Positions 15,387 to 25,975 of a DNA stretch of 34,995 nt are shown one piece after another. The notes beneath the pieces were generated by a model, which was not told the DNA's origin, did no database searches, and worked only from the letters and a program-made list of their open reading frames with translations. This stretch comes from Pseudomonadota bacterium. Lineage in GTDB: Bacteria > Pseudomonadota > Gammaproteobacteria > Pseudomonadales > Azotimanducaceae. Position numbers and translations under genes: made by a program. Position 1 is the stretch's first letter; each line of letters begins with the position of its first letter. The DNA is taken from contig JAQBUI010000045.1 of assembly GCA_027624035.1 (NCBI GenBank), positions 1 through 34,995 on the forward strand, in the 5' to 3' direction.

Positions 15387-16344
15387 ACCTGCGCCATCGG
15401 GGCAGGATTTGCATGGCCCCCAGCAGGTCAAGGATCCGAACACGCCTTGATTCGTGGATGGCCCGGCGTTTGCGCCACATCCGCGGCAGGCCGCGCAGCG
15501 CATCCCGTTTCGCTTCGAACCCGGTCTTTAACTGACCACGGCTGGCGAGCACCACGAGCGTGATCAGGTTCAGAACGAGATGTAGCGGCATGGTCAGGAT
15601 CAGCAGCAGCATCGGCATGTTCTTGAAATAGCACCAGACCAGATTACGGTGGCCATGATAGGTGGCAAAACTGCTTCGATGCCCGCCGCTGGTCACCGCG
15701 CCCTCATGAACGACGGTCGCGTCAGGAACCAGCAGGCAAACTTCGCCCCGAAGTCGGAGTCGAAAGCCAAGGTCCACATCCTCGACATAGCAGAAGAAAT
15801 CCTCATCAAAGCCGCCAACCTGCAGAAAGACTGACGTTCTGATCATCGCGGCGGCGCCGCTGGCAGAGAACACCTCTCTGGGTGGTCCGGCAGGTCGGAT
15901 GCGCATGCCATGGCCACATCGCCAGAACAGGCCGCTGATGTGGTAACAGTCTCCTTCACCATCGAGGCTGCTGGCATCGGGCTGAATGAGCCGGGAGGAA
16001 AAGACTGAATGGTCAGGATGGTGGTGACTGGCCCTGCACAATCTCTCAAACCAGTCGGGCTCGGGCTGCGTATCCGGATTGAGGAAGATCGACCAGCTCG
16101 CGCCGGCCGTCTTGGCCAGAAGGTTGCAGCCGGCGGCAAACCCCAGATTACGATCCTGTCGGGTCAGATGGAGCCCTGGCCAGGCCACAATGTCTTCCGG
16201 TGGCGGCTCGTCGCTCGCGTTATCCAGAACATAGACGTTGAAGCTTCGGAGCGTCTGCAGGTCGAGCGCTCGCAGGCAGCGTCGCAGGTGACCCCACGAG
16301 TTGTAGTTGACAATGAGGACGGCGTGATCGGGCGGGTTTGGCAA
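15376..16344 (-). CDS. GT2-family glycosyltransferase (rhamnosyltransferase-like)
   Basis: Inverting GT-A glycosyltransferase of 322 residues. VLIVNYNSWGHLRRCL starts the nucleotide-sugar fold. Next come VLDNASDE, NLGFAAGCNLLAK and the metal site FLNPDTQPEPDW near residue 90, then ASGAAAMIRTSVFLQVGGFDEDFFCYVEDVDLGFR-type blocks of the WcaA/rhamnosyltransferase branch. A hydrophobic segment (MLLLILTMPLHLVLNLITLVVL, written here as one stretch of about 22 hydrophobic residues near 250) suggests membrane association. Such enzymes build surface polysaccharide. It lies downstream of larB on the same strand but is separated by a repeat tract, so cotranscription is possible and a shared function is not shown. 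Confidence 0.85.
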   Translation of the reverse strand: MPNPPDHAVLIVNYNSWGHLRRCLRALDLQTLRSFNVYVLDNASDEPPPEDIVAWPGLHLTRQDRNLGFAAGCNLLAKTAGASWSIFLNPDTQPEPDWFERLCRASHHHPDHSVFSSRLIQPDASSLDGEGDCYHISGLFWRCGHGMRIRPAGPPREVFSASGAAAMIRTSVFLQVGGFDEDFFCYVEDVDLGFRLRLRGEVCLLVPDATVVHEGAVTSGGHRSSFATYHGHRNLVWCYFKNMPMLLLILTMPLHLVLNLITLVVLASRGQLKTGFEAKRDALRGLPRMWRKRRAIHESRRVRILDLLGAMQILPRWRRFRR

Positions 16345-16384
16345 CAGGACGTGTCAGGCGACGATACTCTGGTCGATCATCGTA

Positions 16385-16420
16385 GCAGCCTTGAGCGTGC
16401 CCGTGTCAAGCACACGGTGG
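16385..16420 (+). repeat. Dispersed 87-bp-family repeat, copy R3 (hairpin part)
   Basis: This short copy carries the family hairpin in an imperfect form (GCGTGC, then GCACAC) followed by a GGTGGCTCTT end that corresponds to the GAGGGCTCCT end of other copies. It leads straight into the 18-bp tandem array at 16421. It lies between larB and the GT2 gene. Confidence 0.45.
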
Positions 16421-16559
16421 CTCTTTACACGCTGAGGGCTCTTAACACGCTGAGGGCTCTTAACACGCTGAAGGCTCTTAACACGCTGAAGGCTCTTCAC
16501 ACGCTGAAGGCTCTTCACACGCTGAAGGCTCCGGCTGAAGGCTCTTGACCCGCTGAAGG
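16421..16559 (+). repeat. 18-bp tandem array, eight units
   Basis: The consensus is CTCTTAACACGCTGAAGG. Units start at 16421, 16439, 16457, 16475, 16493 and 16511. They are followed by a 13-base shortened unit at 16529 and a last full unit at 16542. Units 1-2 have GAGGG, later ones GAAGG; position 6 changes from T to A to C along the array, so neighbouring units are most alike, as expected from slippage. The unit matches the end block of the dispersed 87-bp family (CGCTGAGGGCTCCT), so it appears to be a local amplification of that end. No spacers, so not CRISPR. Confidence 0.93.
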
Positions 16560-16568
16560 CTCTCCCGT

Positions 16569-17234
16569 CTACCGCGTGCTGCCGATCTGGTTCAGCACCC
16601 GGATAGCGGCGCAGGCGGCCCCGTAGCCATTATCGATGTTGACCACGGTAATTCCGGGGGCACAACTGACCAGCAATGAACGCAGCGCCGTTTCGCCGCC
16701 CTTGACCATGCCGTAGCCCACCGAGGTGGGCACTGCAATGATGACGCCGGGGATCAGGCCGCCCAGAACCGTGGGCAATGCGGCGTCCATACCGGCAATG
16801 CAGATCGCGATCTTCACCTGCCGGAGTTCGGGCAGCCGGTTGGTAATGCGCCAGAGTCCGGCGACCCCAACGTCGTCGATTTCCAGGCTCTTGTAGCCAT
16901 AGTAGGCCAGGGTTCTGGCGGCTTCCCGGGCGACCGGCACATCGGAACTGCCGCCGGTCACGACCGCAACAGCCATGTCGTGGACGACTGCCGGCCCCTG
17001 ATGGATCGCCGAACGGGAGACCGGATCATAGTCCAGCATACTGGGGTAGGCGGCCTCGATCTCGGCGTAGCTGTCTGCATCCAGCCGGGTGAACAGCATC
17101 GGCTTGTTCTGCTCGATGATCCGGCGGCAGATCGTCAACAGCTGTGTCGTGCTCTTGCCGCTGCAGAAGATCGCCTCCGCCAGACCCGTTCGGTTCTCAC
17201 GATCGAAATCCAGATTGATTTCGCTGTCACTCAT
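16569..17234 (-). CDS. larB: LarB: pyridinium-3,5-biscarboxylic acid mononucleotide synthase
   Basis: First enzyme of NPN cofactor synthesis: it carboxylates nicotinic acid adenine dinucleotide and releases AMP. The protein is 221 residues from the ATG at 17234. Residues 85-215 are the PurE-like domain: AVAVVTGGSSDVPVAREAA, YKSLEIDDVGVAGLWR, CIAGMDAALPTVLGGL, AVPTSVGYGMVKGGETAL and VVNIDNGYGAACAA. C191 in LVSCAPGI is the position I believe is the reactive Cys of the family. It is on the opposite strand from larC-larE, with the GT2 gene between. The alpha/beta hydrolase stops 31 bases upstream, so hydrolase and larB are probably one transcript. A longer reading from 17378 is open but overlaps the hydrolase and has no homology. 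Confidence 0.94.
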   Translation of the reverse strand: MSDSEINLDFDRENRTGLAEAIFCSGKSTTQLLTICRRIIEQNKPMLFTRLDADSYAEIEAAYPSMLDYDPVSRSAIHQGPAVVHDMAVAVVTGGSSDVPVAREAARTLAYYGYKSLEIDDVGVAGLWRITNRLPELRQVKIAICIAGMDAALPTVLGGLIPGVIIAVPTSVGYGMVKGGETALRSLLVSCAPGITVVNIDNGYGAACAAIRVLNQIGSTR

Positions 17235-17265
17235 ATTGGCTGCCTGTCGCTGGAGTTCGTGAATT

Positions 17266-18249
17266 CTAGCGGGTCGGGGGCAATTGCTTAAGGAATATCT
17301 CGAACCGGGACACGGCCCAGTCGACTCGATGCGGGGCGGTGATATCGCCGACGAACACATGTTGTGCGGCCTCGCCATCCAGTGTGACCGGTATCAGCAC
17401 CTTTCTCAGTGACCGGTTGTTCCTGCCCCAGGCTTCGTGCACCTTGACCGCTGCCCAGGGGTCGATGGTGCTGTCATTCTGCATATACATGGTGGCCAGC
17501 GGAATGTCGAACCGTGAGAAATCGAGCCGCATGACCCAGTCGACGGTTTTCTGCATCTCGATCACCGCGTGAATCGGGTATCGGGTGGTCCAGAATTTTG
17601 CCGCCAGTTCATTTTCCGGGTCCCAGGCGTGTTCCCGACCAATGACCAGGGGCACCCAGTGATAGGCCCACGGCCATGTCAGCAGAAAGCTGAATCGGGT
17701 GCGGATGCCAAAATTGGGCGACATGAACAGCATGGCGTGAATCCGACCGCGAGTGAATGTCTGGTCTGCAAGCCAGACTGCCAGGGTGGCGCCAGTCGAG
17801 GTGCCGACAATAACCACTCGCTTTCCCACACTCTCGGCAATGGTCCAGGCGTCGACGACACTTTGCAGCCACTGTTCGGCGGTGGCATCCATCCCGGGGT
17901 CCACACCGTGGCCAGCGAGTCTGGCATGCACCATGTTGGCGCCAAACTCGGAAGCCAGCCGGTCCGTGACCGGCGTGGTCTCCTGGCGGCTGGCAGAAAA
18001 GCCGTGAATGTAGAGAAAACTGAACTCCGTTGCCTCCGGTGCGTCGGGGTTGGCCCAGTCGACCCGGGCTTCAGCGTCTTCGATCAGGTTGTCTACCGAT
18101 GCCTCTGCTGCTGCCAGCCAGGCTTTCAGATGGGTCATGTCCAGGTGAGCAGGCACCGTTGGGTCCGGGGCTGTCGCATCAAGCCTCGGACGTGGCCCAA
18201 GGACAAAGGCGAGCAATGCCAGCAGCAGAAGTATTAACATCAAAACCAT
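17266..18249 (-). CDS. Membrane-anchored alpha/beta hydrolase
   Basis: About 327 residues. An N-terminal hydrophobic stretch of some 17 residues (VLMLILLLLALLAFVLG) is a signal anchor, so the enzyme probably faces the periplasm. Hydrolase motifs are FLYIHGFSASRQET (oxyanion loop HGF), the nucleophile elbow VGTSTGATLAV and MYMQNDSTIDPWAAV with the acid. The His may be in AAQHVFVGD near the C-terminus. The substrate is unknown. The ATG at 18249 has GGGGA upstream. The frame stays open upstream to 18303, but those residues (VRNTSRRNDGLSGSGTL) are encoded by a copy of the dispersed repeat and are unlikely to be real protein. larB follows after 31 bases. Confidence 0.82.
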   Translation of the reverse strand: MVLMLILLLLALLAFVLGPRPRLDATAPDPTVPAHLDMTHLKAWLAAAEASVDNLIEDAEARVDWANPDAPEATEFSFLYIHGFSASRQETTPVTDRLASEFGANMVHARLAGHGVDPGMDATAEQWLQSVVDAWTIAESVGKRVVIVGTSTGATLAVWLADQTFTRGRIHAMLFMSPNFGIRTRFSFLLTWPWAYHWVPLVIGREHAWDPENELAAKFWTTRYPIHAVIEMQKTVDWVMRLDFSRFDIPLATMYMQNDSTIDPWAAVKVHEAWGRNNRSLRKVLIPVTLDGEAAQHVFVGDITAPHRVDWAVSRFEIFLKQLPPTR

Positions 18250-18535
18250 GAGCGTCCCCGAGCCCGACAGGCCGTCGTTGCGCCGGGAAGTATTGCGCAC
18301 CACAAAGTGTCAGCCGCTGGTTCCATGAAAGCCCTTAGCGTGCCCGGGTCGGTCACGCCGTTGTCGTGCCGGGAAGTTTTCCGGACGGCACAGCGTGCGG
18401 CCAGAACTTCCATGAAAGCCATCAGCGTGCCCGGGTCAGGCATGCCGCCGTCGTGGCGTGAAGTCTCCCGGACCGCACGGTTCGGGATCGGACATTCTGT
18501 GAAAGCCAGCAGGGTCGCGGTGGTGGGCATGGGGT
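18245..18535 (-). repeat. Dispersed repeat family, copy R4: four tandem units, 87-bp period
   Basis: TTCCATGAAAGCC-type landmarks fall at 18321 and 18408, and a diverged TTCTGTGAAAGCC at 18495, exactly 87 bases apart. A shorter unit (about ten bases deleted) covers 18245-18320. The stretch 18330-18430, read on the minus strand, matches 29206-29306 at all but about eight of 101 bases, including about 50 identical bases in a row. Each unit has a GCGTGCCCGGGTCAGGCATGC-like hairpin, written with one or two mismatches in some units. The array lies between the hydrolase and smc, and its left end forms the hydrolase start region. Confidence 0.92.
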
Positions 18536-18573
18536 CAGTTCTTGAATATGTCAACGATTTATCGGAATTTACG

Positions 18574-18602
18574 TTTATGTCGCTGGGTTATTTCTATACA
18601 AT
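18574..18602 (+). promoter_or_regulatory. Possible smc promoter in an AT-rich patch
   Basis: Between the repeat array and smc the sequence turns AT-rich (18541-18615). TACAAT at 18597-18602 is a good -10 box. TTTATG at 18574-18579 is a poor -35 box at 17-base spacing. It is the only strong AT-rich stretch before a long plus-strand gene run, which is the main reason for the call. Confidence 0.3.
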
Positions 18603-18702
18603 AAAACACTTATACCGGCGCTGCCGGTCGAGGGCGTTCTACTGGATGTGGCACGCTTTCTGTCGTTGTCAATGTGCGGGTACGGGAGAACAATAAGCGC
18701 TT

Positions 18703-21700
18703 ATGCGATTGCAGGCAATTAAGCTCGCAGGTTTCAAGTCCTTTGTAGACCCTACAACAGTTCCCTTCCCCAGCAATCTTTGTGCTGTCGTTGGTCCAAA
18801 CGGCTGCGGCAAATCAAATATCATCGATGCCGTGCGTTGGGTCATGGGGGAGTCTTCCGCCAAGACGTTGCGGGGCGAATCGATGACCGATGTTATCTTC
18901 AACGGTTCCAATACCCGCAAGCCCGTCGGTCAGGCCAGTATTGAGTTGCTGTTCGACAATGCCGAGGGTCGTCTGACAGGCGAATATGCGAGCTATAGTG
19001 AGATCTCCATCAGACGGCAGGTCACCCGGGACGGTCAGTCGAACTATTTCCTGAACAGTCAGCGCTGCCGCCGCAAGGACATCACGGACATTTTTCTTGG
19101 CACCGGGCTCGGGCCGAGAAGCTACTCCATCATTGAACAGGGCATGATCAGCCAGCTCATTGAAGCAAAGCCCGAGGACTTGAGGATGTACCTTGAGGAG
19201 GCCGCGGGAATCTCCAGATACAAGGAACGTCGCCGTGAGACCGAGCGTCGCATCCGTCATACCAAAGACAACCTGGACCGCCTGTCGGACCTTCGGGAAG
19301 AACTGGGCCGTCAGCTGCATCATCTGGAACGGCAGGCAAAGGCAGCCGAGCGTTATACCGAGTATCGCGCCGAAGAGAGAACGGTTCGGGCAGAGCTACA
19401 GGCGTTGCGCTACCAGGCCATCAGCGTGCAGGTCAGTGCGAAACAGGACAACATCAATCGCCTGGCGAATGAGCAGGAGGCCCGGGTCGCCGATGTGCGG
19501 CGGGTAGATGCAGAAACTGAAACCGAGCGACAGGCACTGGCGGATATATCCGAGTCACTGCATGAGATTCAGAAGCGCTACTACGATTTCGGCACCGAGA
19601 TCGCCAGGATCGAAGACGGTATTGCCTACCAGAATGAGCGGGCCCAGCAGTTGCGGGCCGACCTGGAAGAGGTCAACGGCGGGATTACCAAGATTGAATC
19701 GGATCTGGAAACAGACCGACGCGACCTCACGGCGCTGAACGAACAACTCGCCGGAGCCGCACCCGATCAGGCGCGGTTTCAGAACCTGGAGGCCTCATCG
19801 GGTGAGCATCTGGTGGCGGCCGAGGGGGAGATGCAGGCCTGGCAGCAGAACTGGGATTCGTTCAATCATACTGCTGCTGAAGCCCGCAAGGCCGGCGAGG
19901 TGCAGCAGTCCAGGATTGAACACCTTGAGCAGGCTTTGAACCGTCAAACCACCCGGTTGGCTGCCCTCGAAAAAGACATCGAGCGGCTCTCAGGACTGAC
20001 CACCGCAGAAGAGATCCAGCCACTTGAGGCGATGCAGGAAACCCAGGAAGAGCAACTTGGCAGAATCCAGGCCGAGATGGCAGAGCTTGGCGGGAAAATC
20101 GAGCAACAGCGCACAGAGAACGTGCGCGGCGCAAGTGAGTTGGACCGCCAGCGAAGCACGTTACAGAGTACGCTTGGCCGCAGGGCTTCCCTTGATGCGC
20201 TGCAACAGGCCGCGCTGGGTCAGCAGGATGACGATGTGGTCGCCTGGCTGGAAAGTCATGGTCTGGCAAGCAACCCACGTCTGGCAGAAAGGCTCAGTGT
20301 GGATGAAGACTGGGTAGTGGCGGTGGAGACGGTGCTCGGCGATTCGCTGCAGGCGGTGTGTGTCCCGGGTGTCGATGCCGTGGGCCGAATCCTGGATGAT
20401 TTCAACGTAGGTGCGCTGCGCTTTATCGCCTCAGCACCCGGTTCGGCGGCTGCGCCTCAGATGCTGGCGTCAAAAGTACGTGGGGATGTCAATGTGTCAT
20501 CGCTGCTGGCGGGCATCTATGTCGCGGCGGACCTTGGCTCTGCGCTCAGCATCCGCGAGGGTTTGAAGGAAGGCGAATCCGTTGTGACGCCTGAAGGTGT
20601 GTGGATCGGGTTCGATTGGTTGCGCGTCACGAAATCGGCAGACCCGGAAGCCAGTGTGATCCGACGACAGGTGGAGTTGGACCGGTTGGCGATCGAGGTT
20701 CGGGATCTGCAGGAAGATGTTCAGGTGAGAGCGACGCAGCTCGAATCGAATGTGGCAGCATTGGCACAGTACGAATCGGATCGGGATGCGCTGGGTCGGC
20801 GCCTGGCCGATCAGCAGCGAGCGTATTCGGAAACCCGCGCCCAACTGGGTGCCAAGCGGGTCCAGGCGGAGCAGATCAAGACTGATATTGAGCGCGCGGG
20901 GCAGGAAATAGCCGTCTGTGAGCAGGCGATTACGGAGGACCGCAGTCGGTTGAGCGTCGCCAGAGGTGAGTTGCAGTCAGCCATGGACCAGATGGAGCAG
21001 CATGCCCTGCGGCGGGAACAGATGATCACGGATCGTGATGCCCTGTCCGGCAGACTAAGCAAAGCAAGAAGCGAGGCACGTGAACATCGCGAGGCGGCTC
21101 ATCAACTGGCACTCAAGGTTCAATCTCTTCAGTCCCGGGTCGACTCGACCAATCAGGCGATGGCCCGGTTGTCTGAACAGCGTGAGGCGCTGAGCATGCG
21201 ACGTCAGAGCCTTCAGGCGGCCCTCGAAGACAGCCTGGCCCCGGGTGAGCGTCTTGCCCAGGAACTGTCGGAAAACCTGGCGCAGCGCCTGCAGGTGGAG
21301 AATGAACTGACCGTGGCCCGGCAGCGCTCCGAGGCGGTGGAACACCGCATCAGAGACCTTGGCCAACAGCGGGCCGGATTTGACGATTCACTCAATCAGC
21401 TGCGTGGTCAACTCGAAGAACTTCGGTTGCAACACCAGTCCCTCGAAGTGCGCCGGACGACCATCGCTGAACAGATGGCGGAGCAGAAATCGAACCTCGA
21501 ATCGGTCATCGCCAACCTGCCCGGGGAAGCCAACGAACCGGAATGGGAAGAAAACCTGACCCGTATTGGCAATCGGATTCAGCGGCTGGGGGCGATCAAC
21601 CTGGCCGCGATTGACGAATTCAAAGTGGCATCGGAGAGAAAGTCGTATCTGGATGCCCAGAACGAGGATCTGGAAAGCGCGTTGAATACGCTTGAGAGCG

Positions 21701-22200
21701 CCATCAGAAAGATTGATGTGGAGACTCGCACCCGTTTTAAGGAGACGTTTGATCGGGTTAACAGCAAACTCCAGCAGCTGTTTCCAAAGCTGTTTGGCGG
21801 TGGTCACGCGTACCTCGAAATGACCGGTGAGGACCTGCTCGATACCGGTGTCGGGCTGATGGCACGGCCACCTGGCAAGCGCAACTCAAGCATTCATCTG
21901 CTGTCCGGAGGCGAAAAGGCGCTGACGGCAATTGCCCTCGTATTTTCAATATTCTCTCTTAATCCCGCACCCTTCTGTTTGCTCGATGAAGTGGATGCTC
22001 CCCTGGATGATACGAATGTTGGCCGATATTCGGAGATGGTGAAGGAGATGTCGAGAACGGTTCAGTTCATCTACATCACCCACAACAAGATTGCGATGGA
22101 AATGGGCGAACACCTGATGGGTGTGACGATGCACGAACCCGGTGTTTCACGGCTGGTTTCTGTCGATGTGGACGAAGCCGTTGCCATGGTGGCCGTATAG
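18703..22200 (+). CDS. smc: Chromosome segregation protein SMC
   Basis: Structural maintenance of chromosomes ATPase, which folds the chromosome as a dimer with kleisin partners. It is 1165 residues, a usual length. The N-terminal head begins MRLQAIKLAGFKSFVDPT with Walker A GPNGCGKSN at residues 31-39. Long coiled coils cover about 165-500 and 660-1000. The hinge is about 510-620 (DEDWVVAVETVLGDSLQAVCV-like start, then DFNVGALRFIA). The C-terminal head has the signature LSGGEKALTAIAL from 1067 and Walker B CLLDEVDAPLDD around 1092-1101. Its ribosome site GGGAG is far from the ATG (about 14 bases), so translation may be modest. It heads the run smc-zipA-ligA. Confidence 0.96.
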   Translation: MRLQAIKLAGFKSFVDPTTVPFPSNLCAVVGPNGCGKSNIIDAVRWVMGESSAKTLRGESMTDVIFNGSNTRKPVGQASIELLFDNAEGRLTGEYASYSEISIRRQVTRDGQSNYFLNSQRCRRKDITDIFLGTGLGPRSYSIIEQGMISQLIEAKPEDLRMYLEEAAGISRYKERRRETERRIRHTKDNLDRLSDLREELGRQLHHLERQAKAAERYTEYRAEERTVRAELQALRYQAISVQVSAKQDNINRLANEQEARVADVRRVDAETETERQALADISESLHEIQKRYYDFGTEIARIEDGIAYQNERAQQLRADLEEVNGGITKIESDLETDRRDLTALNEQLAGAAPDQARFQNLEASSGEHLVAAEGEMQAWQQNWDSFNHTAAEARKAGEVQQSRIEHLEQALNRQTTRLAALEKDIERLSGLTTAEEIQPLEAMQETQEEQLGRIQAEMAELGGKIEQQRTENVRGASELDRQRSTLQSTLGRRASLDALQQAALGQQDDDVVAWLESHGLASNPRLAERLSVDEDWVVAVETVLGDSLQAVCVPGVDAVGRILDDFNVGALRFIASAPGSAAAPQMLASKVRGDVNVSSLLAGIYVAADLGSALSIREGLKEGESVVTPEGVWIGFDWLRVTKSADPEASVIRRQVELDRLAIEVRDLQEDVQVRATQLESNVAALAQYESDRDALGRRLADQQRAYSETRAQLGAKRVQAEQIKTDIERAGQEIAVCEQAITEDRSRLSVARGELQSAMDQMEQHALRREQMITDRDALSGRLSKARSEAREHREAAHQLALKVQSLQSRVDSTNQAMARLSEQREALSMRRQSLQAALEDSLAPGERLAQELSENLAQRLQVENELTVARQRSEAVEHRIRDLGQQRAGFDDSLNQLRGQLEELRLQHQSLEVRRTTIAEQMAEQKSNLESVIANLPGEANEPEWEENLTRIGNRIQRLGAINLAAIDEFKVASERKSYLDAQNEDLESALNTLESAIRKIDVETRTRFKETFDRVNSKLQQLFPKLFGGGHAYLEMTGEDLLDTGVGLMARPPGKRNSSIHLLSGGEKALTAIALVFSIFSLNPAPFCLLDEVDAPLDDTNVGRYSEMVKEMSRTVQFIYITHNKIAMEMGEHLMGVTMHEPGVSRLVSVDVDEAVAMVAV

Positions 22201-22268
22201 GCTATCGGGCCGGGCGGTGCCACGATGGTTAACAATGGTTCAGAACTGGCCCGTAAGACGAGGTGAGT

Positions 22269-25960
<3,692 letters not shown>

Positions 25961-25975
25961 CAGCCTCGTGACACA

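Noticed and set aside
16421..16559. CRISPR array
   Set aside because: Units are head-to-tail with no spacers, 18 bases long, and no cas genes are near.
17235..17378. Longer N-terminus for LarB
   Set aside because: The extra 48 residues overlap the hydrolase 3' end and do not resemble LarB; the ATG at 17234 gives a normal length.
18307..18696. 129-codon plus-strand frame between the hydrolase and smc
   Set aside because: Most of it is the translated repeat array; the same peptide appears at 29108-29332 on the other strand. No ribosome site and no family match.
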